Below are positions 56,311 through 64,000 of a stretch of DNA of 64,000 nt, in pieces. The translations under genes were made by a program, and so were the position numbers. The notes under the pieces were generated by a model. It did no database searches. It had not been told where the DNA came from and saw only the letters and a program-made list of their open reading frames with translations. Each line of letters opens with the position of its first letter. Position 1 is the stretch's first letter. The stretch lies in NCBI RefSeq assembly GCF_963855985.1, contig NC_087119.1:9588001-9652000 (forward strand), given 5' to 3'. Origin of the DNA: Ostrinia nubilalis (Eukaryota > Arthropoda > Insecta > Lepidoptera > Crambidae).

Positions 56311-57527
56311 TGCTTTAAAACCCAGTCCTTAAGCATCTGTCAAATTGCAAGCAAAGGTGTATGTGTCACATCCTAGAACCTATCTGTCGAAGAGTTTAAC
56401 AGCGTCATCTCTCTCTCTCTCTCAGTCTCTCTCTCTCTCGGTCTTTTTCTCTTCAAAAAAAAATTCAAAATAAAAATCTAAAATATTTATTCAGTTTAGA
56501 CCACAAGTGGCACTTATGAACGTCAAAATGTAAGTGGCACTTATGAACTTCTCTCTCTCTCTACTTGATCATGAGTTCTGAATTCGTAGACGATATTGAG
56601 CAATAATAAGCAACCCCTATTTTATCGCTTTATAACAGTTTTTCAACTATTGTAAAGTCAGCAACGCCGTTTTGTAAGACCAAAATTTAATTTTAGCTGT
56701 AATAAATACGGCTGTATGCAACTGTAGCCTTATTTAAAACGGCCTAAAACCGGCGCAGGCAAGTTTACAATTGCTCTTGAAACTTTCAGATAGCGGGTAT
56801 AAATTTCAACCTTCATATTGCTTGGTTAAACTGCTGAATAACGCGGTATTTACGCATTTATCCGCAGGAAATCCGTAGGGGAGGCCTTTGACCAGTAGTA
56901 GACACATTTATCAAGAAGGTCACCATCCTCGCCTCCAAAAGTGGTTCACAATGTGTTAAAGTATTTGTCGAAGAGAAATACTAAGGATTCGGACAATATT
57001 TTCATTGAATAATGTTTCCGACAAAGGTTGTCAAATTGACTGACATGTTTATCGTATAGTACAGTCCACTATGAAAATTAGCTGTGGTTTGTTTCAACTA
57101 CCAATTTTAAAATTTTTTGTCACTTTCTAAGTGTTGAATTTTATGGAATTGGGAAAGAAGTACCGAGTTTGAAGCGTTCATGAGCAGACATTGCAGTTGA
57201 ATATTAAAGTTCTGAATTTGATTATTGAAAGAAAGAAAGAAAGAAAGACACATTTATTATTGATGAATAATAAAATAAATCCTACTAGCTCGATTGATGG
57301 TTTCATTTAATTTATTTAAACCAGGTTACCTATAATAATATTTTTTCGTTAATTTATGAAAATATCAAATTAGCCCGTAATCCTGAATCCTGATACATAA
57401 AGTTAGCCTATTAATTTAACACAGGTACGACTGTACTCAGTGTTGCACTATCAAATGCAATTGACGCGCCTCTATGCCAGGGTTTTTATGTTCCTGGTCA
57501 GGCTATACCAACAAACTTCACTTTTTT

Positions 57528-57916
57528 TTAAATATAGATTTTCACGGCTCTGGGTCAAGACTTCACATGAAGAAAAGTGTTGCCAGTCGGGTCTTGTCAG
57601 AAATTACCAGAAATATAAAAAAATTTAACCTATTTTTAAAATGTACTCTCTCATCTTATTCATATGGGAAACTATAGTAACGGTGTATGTTTTATATCAC
57701 TTAGTTGTACTGTACAGTACCTATATCTAACATTATTTGCCAAAACTCGAGACAATGTAAAATTATTTGTAGAGCCCTATAAAGGAAAAATATCTACAAA
57801 TTTCGAAAAATCACCTAACAGGTTACAAAAATAACCTTCTAGCAACACTCAAATGTTGGCAATGACAATCTGGCTTAAAAGGGCTTGCACCCAGAGCCGT
57901 AAAAAACTATATTTAA
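57528..57916. mobile_element. MITE with 28-bp inverted repeats
   Basis: Left taaatatagattttcacggc...tctgggt pairs with right acccagagccgtaaaaaact...atattta, with a few mismatches. Non-coding. Confidence 0.65.
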
Positions 57917-58456
57917 AAAAATAGAAAACGTGACGTAACGCTTTCTGATTGGTGTTTGCTGTCACGTGACTTATGGGCCATTTTTCCGAATTTATTTGCT
58001 AAAAATATAAATAATCTTTAATTATTATTTTATGTAGTTTCGTTTTTCATTAAGTAGGTATACGACTATCTTAATAGTTATACAATCTTATACTGCAGAT
58101 TTATTCACTGTGGATACAAGCCTATTTAAAGAACAAGAATGATGCCAATTTTATATACCTAATCCAAGTTGATTATGATGACGATAATGATGATTGATGA
58201 TCAATACATATTTTATTATCGTGGGTCATCTTATTTATATACCTACTACGGGTCTTTAGGAACCGATCCGAACGCTAAAGCAAATGAGGTTATATTATAA
58301 TCAGAAAAGTATTTACTTTACTTATTTATGGACACTAAAAACCAAAAACAAGCCGTCTCTTTGACATTTTTACTTTTTTTTTCGTTTGACGAAATTGGGC
58401 TCTCAGAATCAAAATTTGTAAATTAGTAATAATTTTAGCTTAGAAATAGTAACATA
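57917..58456. other. upstream of the RIIa-domain gene
   Basis: No element was identified. It should hold the 5' UTR and promoter of the gene starting at 58457; no core promoter motif was clear. Confidence 0.4.
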
Positions 58457-58624
58457 ATGTCGTTAAAGAAAGTAATGAAGGGGCTGCCTTCTGACCTCTT
58501 GGTTGCGGAGGGCTTAATGTACCAAGATTGGGACGCGCTGACTACATGTCAAAGGGAGTGCATCACCAGGCTTGGGATGACCATCCAGTTGGAACAGGAG
58601 GCTTACCTTACTGAGCATCCAGAG
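58457..58624 (+). CDS. RIIAD1-like gene, exon 1
   Basis: The ATG at 58457 is the first in frame (context ataATGtcg). 56 codons from MSLKKVMKGLPSDLL to EAYLTEHPE. Donor GTAAAT follows. Confidence 0.75.
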
Positions 58625-61600
58625 GTAAATTAAGTTAACGAATCATTCGGTTTAATCAGACCATGCCCTCTGCTGGAAAAGGAGTTTCCCACAGATTACC
58701 ACAACGGCTGGTTCTACACTAACCGCATCTATCAACTATAAACCTAGGCGCAGACCACCGATTTTAATTTGTTCGCACTTTCATACATGTCCATTGTCCA
58801 TACAGATTAACAGACCGACCCAAGAATCGGCCAGCTAAAAGTCGGTGGTTTGCGCCTAGGCTAAGACGTCCACTGCTGGACGTGCCTTCCCCAATGATTT
58901 CTACAACGAGCGGTTCTACGCAGTCCATTCCGCGCTTCCTGCGAGCTTCAACAGATCGTAGGGCCAAAGAGTGGGTAGCCAGCCTACACTACGTCTTCCT
59001 GTCCAAGAATATTAGAATGTATCAGTAAACAACTTTAAAAAGGCAGTGTAGTAGGCAGTTTTATTTTCAATGTAGAGAAAATTGAAAAAAATTCAGTTTG
59101 GATCATAAAATTCAATCCAGTGGGACGTTACTTTGGTCACTTTGTCTGAATTCTAAATTAAGGAACCACAGATCCTCCCAAATAAGGCAAACGGAGTACC
59201 GGGACTATTTTACGTCTTTTTGATAAAATGAATCCCACATAGGTACCACCCTACCATCCCGCCACCCTCAAGAAAAAAAGCAGAATATTAAATTTAATTT
59301 AATGTGTCTACCTAGTTAAATAAAGTAAGTTAAAGGTCCCCCCTTCCCCCGAGGATTTCTATTGCAACCGGCCTTGTATAGTGGACTTCCAGAAGAATAT
59401 GTAGCCAAAGTTAAAACTTTTTTTTCTTAGTAGTATTTATTTATCTGTACATGTTCTTAATTTAGCAGCTGTCTCCAACTTCGTGTTCTAATCATAAATA
59501 ACTTTTTCCGCGGCAATTGTGTGGTAAAACTGAAGTTCGCAGTCTCGCCTACTACTAAGGCTTCCCTGTGTAACCACTAACCAACCACTTCGAAACTACG
59601 TCATGTCTGAGAACTGATGAAGATGTTACTGTAAAAGCTCGAATTGCAGTAAATCCTAAGATATTCCAGTACAACCTAAGATCTACCAAATTCTAATGGT
59701 AAATGTCCCAAAAGGTTTGCGATTCGAACTCTTACCACCATTTCGTTGGTAAATCTTAAGATTTACATTAATGGCACGGTAAATGTTGAAAAACAAAACA
59801 TGTCATAATGTGCTCAGCGCATCTCATCATCATCATCATCATCATCATCAGAAATTACTTCAATTGGAAAAAATCGAATCTATCTTAATATTAAAGTAAT
59901 TTAGTCGCACGGACAGAATTTTAATATCTAAAATGGATTAAACATTACCCACTTTTTGTAAGCTCGTTCTGCATTTGATTATATTAATCAATATTCGTCG
60001 TTAGTTAAGTTAATTTTTCGCTTACTCAAATTCATACCGCTCAAGTTATTAAAACAGTAAGTATGCCATCATCAATCGCTAAGTTATTTTTTAGTCGATC
60101 GTTTTATAATTCCCCATTAAGAATTACTCATTGTTTTATTCCTAAAACCAACATCTACCAGCTGACAGAGGTAAAACCTAGCATATACTGAATTCGAATG
60201 GTAAAAGCTCGAAAAAATCGTCGTATTTTCAGAAATACTTACATTTACCAACTCATGTCGGTAAATCCTAAGACTTACACTTAAATCTTAAGATTAACCG
60301 TAGTTCGAGCTTTTACAGTAACAAAGACTGTTATTTTAAAAATGATTTTATTTGTCGCTAATTGTGTGCTTGCTTCAATAGAAAACTGTTTATTCTTAAC
60401 GCAGATCCGACCCTTTGTAGGTTATATATTTGTTCTGTTGCCGGTTATTTTTACTTTCCGCAGAATCTACTGCTATTTTATTATTTTTCTCGAAGTAGAC
60501 TAATTTACGAAGCCTTCGTAGTTTTAACTAGGTGTATAGGATTTTCCATCATGTAGGTAATATCATTTTCTGTTTTATTCTATTGAATTCACTTGATTGT
60601 TCAAAAATAGGTACGTCATTTTGTGCTTCGGAAAACTAAGTTAAATGTTAAGTCATGTCAGAACTAACCTTAGATATCCTCGTTACAAACGTATTATTTT
60701 TTTAAAAGCATTTTGTACACAAGAGACAATCAGAATCATATAAACCGTATTGTTTTCTTACAGCTTTCCATTGATCCTCCAACTTCGATGGCTTAAATTG
60801 TATTGTTAATTCAATCAAGTTTTTGACACAGGTTAGAGCTATGCTGGAAAACTTTTTCACGGGAATCGTCCTGCAACCAAAAAGGAAGGACTTGCTCGGC
60901 GAGGCGGCAAGATTTTTCACTCGGCCAGCCGAGGTTCTCGACGCTGAGATCAAAGAGCGAATTGGTGTGCAATCCAGTCCATACGTGCAGGTATTATCAC
61001 AGAATAATAATAAATGTACTACTACCCGATCGAGCTAACTGCTGCGCACCTCGCTGGAATACTCTCGCGTTCGCCGCAGCATCGATACGACGTCACGGTA
61101 GCCAAGTACGCAGTTAACTCGACCGGATTATACGTACAGAAAGATTTTTTCGCGAAGGTTTTTAAAAAAATGTCTACTCAATGTCGTCAACAATATGGTG
61201 TAGGTAATTTAGCTTGTCTCAAAGTCGAGTATCGTTACGTACATAGATCAGTGATCGGTACTGTGCCGATGCGATAGGGACGACTGCTATAAGAAGCTAG
61301 CGCACCATAGTACGTGTATTTTCTTCTTTAATTTTCATAACGAATATTTATTTTACAATGGGTAAAGAATACGCGCGCATACGTCACTATAACTGCTCAC
61401 TCGTAAATCCCTTTTAGATAAAACGGCGGGTACGCCGCGTGTTTTGTTTTCGATGCCTACTCGAGGAGCCTCGTATTATGCCTAATAAAGTATTTTTATA
61501 CATACCCAAGTAGTTATTTGACTGTAATTACACCTGATGTTAAGTGAGATGCAGTCTAGGATGTTACAAACCTACCCTGTAAGTGCCTAGGTATTCACTC

Positions 61601-62334
61601 TCGCCTTGAACAGTATGAAAAGGTCCGCGCGGATTTTTGGTATTCCAATCCCTCGCCGTTCACATTATAAAACAAAAGCAAAAGTAATGCATATAGCAAT
61701 GTTGAACGCTTCACGGCGGAGTACACAATTTTATTACTTTATAAGGACGACGTGGGAGTTACAAGTAGTAGCGGTGCCGCAAGAATGTCTTATTGCATCC
61801 TTGAAGAGTTTTCCTTGATAAAATTAAAACTTGTTGCAACGCATTCCGTTTAGTGAATATTAAACATTAATATTCTTTACATAACTTGGATTTTATTTAA
61901 CTTTGGATTTTTTATTGACTGTTTGTATAAAAAGCAAAGTAAAATTATCTGAGAATACTTACGCCCGTATTCACAAACATTACTATGAGGTTTCACAGTG
62001 CGCGTGGATGCATTGGGTGACACATGAACCAATCACAGATCTCCATTCAACGCTGTGCGTTTGATTTGCTGCTTCACTTTAACAAGCATCGTTCGTGAAT
62101 ACGGGCGTTAATCTTTATCCGATCTCCAGTATTTTATAATGCATTTATTTCAGGACCAAAAACCACCTTTTCGGTACAAAGACCTTGATTTGGAGTATGA
62201 CCTGAAGAACATCGTGATGCGGAACTACCCTCCAGAACAGTGGAAGATCCCTACGCCTGTCGTCAGCACTCCTAACACGGTGTCTTCGGACTTCTTGTCC
62301 ATTATCACGTCCGATACAACTTTACCAACCCCAG
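58457..62334 (+). CDS. RIIa-domain protein, RIIAD1-like (three exons, 3' end not found)
   Basis: Exons 58457-58624, 60832-60990 and 62154-62334 join in phase 0, 0, leaving phase 1, all with GT/AG borders (donors GTAAAT, GTATTA, GTAAGA). About 169 residues are encoded. The segment spanning exons 1 and 2 (ECITRLGMTIQLEQEAYLTE, HPEVRAMLENFFTGIVLQ, then EAARFFTRP) follows the pattern of the RIIa dimerisation/docking fold in RIIAD1-type proteins: a basic or polar helix, KYL.THPEV, and an FF..I motif ending in a FAA.YFT-like helix. Related proteins act in sperm flagella or as partners of A-kinase anchoring proteins; the role here is inferred. Exon 3 is hydrophilic, ends with a Thr/Pro/Ser-rich stretch and suggests a longer C terminus than in vertebrate RIIAD1. 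Confidence 0.75.
58740..58864. mobile_element. MITE, family A copy 3 (intron 1)
   Basis: Ends aacctaggcgcagaccaccg and gtcggtggtttgcgcctagg. Family mates are at 1445 and 25109. Confidence 0.75.
58865..59000 (-). mobile_element. RTE-type LINE 3' fragment (intron 1)
   Basis: The reverse complement matches the tail of the RTE-like family (the tccactgctgga stretch and the region around ctacgtcttcc). Degraded, directly next to the family A MITE. Confidence 0.5.
59001..59623. other. intron 1, no feature
   Basis: Nothing recognised. Confidence 0.35.
59624..60322. mobile_element. inverted-repeat element in intron 1
   Basis: GTTACTGTAAAAGCTCGAA at 59624-59642 is the exact reverse complement of 60304-60322. 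The interior repeats ggtaaat and palindromic taaatcttaagattta-like words, and holds a (CAT)n microsatellite at about 59826-59849. No transposase. Confidence 0.75.
60323..60831. other. intron 1, 3' part
   Basis: No feature apart from the pyrimidine-poor approach to the exon 2 acceptor. Confidence 0.35.
60832..60990 (+). CDS. RIIAD1-like gene, exon 2
   Basis: Acceptor ttgacacag before 60832, donor GTATTA after 60990. 53 codons carrying VRAMLENFFTGIVLQPKRKD and EAARFFTRPAEVLDAEI, the second half of the docking fold. Confidence 0.78.
60991..61961. other. intron 2, GC-richer stretch and a dispersed repeat
   Basis: 61030-61470 is less AT-rich than its surroundings and has an 87-codon frame (61014-61277) without recognisable motifs. 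61515-61615 (ttgactgtaattacacctga...gtgcctaggtattcactctc) resembles a dispersed lepidopteran repeat. Confidence 0.4.
61962..62107. mobile_element. MITE with TTA target duplication (intron 2)
   Basis: Ends CGCCCGTATTCAC and GTGAATACGGGCG, flanked by TTA at 61959-61961 and 62108-62110. It sits only about 45 bp before the exon 3 acceptor. Confidence 0.8.
62154..62334 (+). CDS. RIIAD1-like gene, exon 3
   Basis: Acceptor tttatttcag before 62154, donor GTAAGA after 62334. 60 codons plus one base: PPFRYKDLDLEYDLKNIVMR, then NYPPEQWKIPTP and a Ser/Thr-rich end. If the donor is not used, the frame stops shortly after, at 62351. Confidence 0.7.
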
Positions 62335-62400
62335 GTAAGATTACAATATGATTGGGATGTTTCCTGGGTAATAAAGCAAGTGTTTAAATTAGTCCGTTAG

Positions 62401-62612
62401 TTCATCATCATCATCAATAGCCCTTTACAGTCCACTGCTGGCCTATGAGCCTCCTCCACTATAGTGGAGGGTTTTGCCATAATCTCCACGCTTTGCAGGC
62501 GGGTTGGAGTTTAAAAGATTGATGTTTTTCAGAGAGCGCTGCTGCCCGTTCTCTGTTTGATGTGTAGTCCCTAAGTCGCCTCTTACGACACCCGTGGGAA
62601 AAGTAGGAGTAG
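62401..62612. repeat. dispersed repeat (ccctttacagtccactgctgg)
   Basis: Starts with a (CAT)n run, then tagccctttacagtccactg, a cctccactatagtggagg hairpin, and ends cctcttacgacacccgtggg. I recall this as a frequent lepidopteran repeat. No coding. Confidence 0.55.
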
Positions 62613-62914
62613 TCCGTCAGTTAACTTATCGAAAAATACTCGACACGTATTTTTCACTTTTTCAAACTATTGAAAATTTAAAGAGAAAAAGCCTGCTAAA
62701 GTACAATGGAAGAGGCCCGTGACGTCAAGAAGTGCTTAAAAGTGTAGCACTTTGAGACGTCACGCGGAACTTCAACTATGTTCAACTTCAACTAAAATAT
62801 GTTAAAAATATAATAAATCACGAATAATAGATTTAAGATATAAATCATGCAATCTAATTCAATCTAATCCAATTGCCAACCGGAAAAAAGTTCATGTAGT
62901 CCGATCGGTAGGCC
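62613..62914. other. non-coding, small hairpin
   Basis: gtgacgtcaagaagtgct and agcactttgagacgtcac form an imperfect hairpin at about 62730-62764. No gene. Confidence 0.4.
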
Positions 62915-63188
62915 AGGGTTTCTCAAACTTTCAGCTCCATGAAACCCTGTAATTAGTTCCCCCCTTCCCTCAAAAAAAATAATAAAAATGACTATTGAAG
63001 AAAATAAGGTTTAAATTCAACCAAACCTTAGTACCAAATAAAGTGCCAAAGAAACGTTTGATTTTGTGATGGTTATGCTTGTTTCTTGTCTTATCTGCCA
63101 CCATTACGTAAATCTTGTCGCGAACCCCCTGCCATCGAATGGCGAATCCCTAGGGGTTCGTGTACCCCACTTCGAGAAAACCTGGTAG
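62915..63188. mobile_element. possible hAT-like remnant
   Basis: ccagggtttctcaaactttc at the left and cttcgagaaaacctgg at the right are inverse-related. The expected 8-bp duplication is not clear (gtagg is shared). Confidence 0.4.
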
Positions 63189-64000
63189 GACGAAAGCAGT
63201 AGGACCACGTGGCCTCAGAGCATTTTACTTAGTATCCCGTTTACCTGACCTCGTAGGTAGCAATAACGAGCAAAATTTAAATAAAGTTGATAGCGGAAAA
63301 TATAAATATTTACAGCGCAGTGTGTAATAAAGGCCCCGTCAAACGGGGGTATATCTATTTGACAGCCTTTGCCGATGTTTGACGTGGAGCAGCGCGACTT
63401 TCTATGTATCAACTCAAACATTTCCATAGAAATTAGCACGACAAAGACTCCACGCTCAAGTGCGCTGTCAGCCTGCCTTTACAACAGACATTACCTTCAT
63501 CGGTCTTTTATATTTTGCCTGAGAGCTCCCTTCAACACGTCTATCCACTATCCGCAAACTGATAGGTGAATGAACAATGCAGGGGTGTAAGTAACGCATT
63601 ACTGTTATAAAATCGAGAAGAAAGGCTGAAGTAAAGCACTGAAAGACAATAGCGTATCGGATAAAGTGTTTCCAACTAATGAGGGCTTTACATCAACGTC
63701 TCACGCGGACTAATGAGTATTTATTCAGTTTACGTTTTCTCTGCACTACTTGAAAGTAATTGAATGTGGATACGTTGCATCTTGATGCTCTTATTATAGA
63801 CAAACAAGCTGTTTGAATGCCACTCAAAGTAAAGAAAAACCTGTATTTATTTAAGAGTTTTCTTGAAATATGTCTTGAAATATTATGTTACATAAGGGAA
63901 AAATTCTTGCAGTTATTTATTTTGAAGAAATAAGCTTTTAATATAACTATGTTGTAACTTAGGTGTTGTATTGAACTCAAGCTATGCACCCAAAACTGCG
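63189..64000. other. window end, nothing recognised
   Basis: No exon continuing the RIIAD1-like gene could be identified with confidence. Short frames lack support. Confidence 0.35.

Larger units (their letters stand above)
49597..56932 (-). repeat. right arm of the giant palindrome
   Basis: Inverted copy of 41475-48810. It starts right after a GTGACAG word (49592-49598, overlapping by two bases), the same heptamer that borders the left arm at 41469-41475. It ends at 56932 with four unmatched bases (ctcc) before the MITE remainder at 56937. Confidence 0.95.
49392..57504 (+). mobile_element. MITE T copy 2, split by the right palindrome arm
   Basis: The left portion is 49392-49598 and the remainder resumes at 56937-57504. 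Together they form a complete MITE T of about 775 bp flanked by TATA (49388-49391 and 57505-57508). The intervening 49599-56936 starts with the same bases (aaaagtggttcac) as the resumed part, then continues into the inverted copy of the left arm. The MITE was therefore whole before the duplicated block entered it. Confidence 0.8.

Noticed and set aside
41475..56932. palindrome as a head-to-head gene pair or a very large foldback transposon
   Set aside because: Arms hold unrelated nested elements, and the inner edge falls within a MITE rather than at element ends. A segmental inverted duplication explains it better.
61014..61277. 87-codon frame in intron 2 of the RIIAD1-like gene
   Set aside because: Starts inside the intron just after a donor, no recognisable motif, and breaks the phase of the flanking exons.
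16405..62770. TGACGTCA words as cAMP-response elements
   Set aside because: They recur in several unrelated repeat-like stretches (near 16412, 22228, 37301, 37930, 48020 and 62732) and are mirrored in the palindrome. Not linked to promoters except by chance near the THAP remnant.
1..64000. CRISPR arrays, bacterial operons, ribosomal RNA genes
   Set aside because: No regularly spaced short repeats with unique spacers, no operon-like tight gene series, no rRNA sequence recognised.

Overview
The window looks like nuclear DNA of a moth or butterfly. It is AT-rich and gene-poor and has spliced genes with GT/AG introns. It is crowded with element types I associate with Lepidoptera: BEL/Pao, CR1/jockey-like and RTE LINEs, Helitron-like elements ending in GCGGGC...CTAG, TTAA-flanked piggyBac-like elements, tRNA-derived SINEs and many MITEs. 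No bacterial operon, rRNA, CRISPR array or free-standing tRNA gene is visible. Family names come from motif recognition alone, because no search could be run.

Layout. Positions 1-2437: LINE tails and a MITE. 2438-8863: a complete, apparently young BEL/Pao retrotransposon on the minus strand, with identical 243-bp LTRs, a 5-bp target duplication and one 1751-codon open frame. 8864-18400: mostly non-coding DNA with tandem repeats, LINE fragments flanked by exact target duplications, and nested inverted-repeat elements. 18401-20761: a hAT-like element with an 8-bp duplication, holding a SINE and a CR1-type LINE. 20762-32200: MITEs, a 158-bp perfect inverted repeat, RTE and Helitron pieces (one with a helicase remnant), and a piggyBac-like element.

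Host genes are few. (1) 33103-39368, minus strand: six exons of an insect odorant-receptor-type gene whose intron phases agree throughout. Exon 5 is split by a 1.7-kb TTAA-flanked piggyBac-like element, so this copy is broken. (2) 58457-62334, plus strand: three exons of a gene whose product resembles RIIa-domain proteins of the RIIAD1 type; it probably continues past the third exon. (3) 48084-49009: a degraded THAP zinc-finger exon interrupted by a MITE.

The most striking feature is a giant inverted duplication. Positions 41475-48810 and 49597-56932 are collinear reverse complements (x + y = 98407) over 7336 bp, around a 786-bp spacer. Every element in the left arm, including a 319-codon reverse transcriptase frame, reappears inverted in the right arm. 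The breakpoints fall inside copies of one MITE. The right arm appears to be inserted into a second MITE copy, whose other part resumes at 56937. This fits repair of a break using the neighbouring inverted MITE as template. An assembly artefact must be excluded first.

I see no defence system or gene cluster. The interest lies in genome structure: transposons breaking genes, nested insertions with readable order, and a large hairpin-forming locus.
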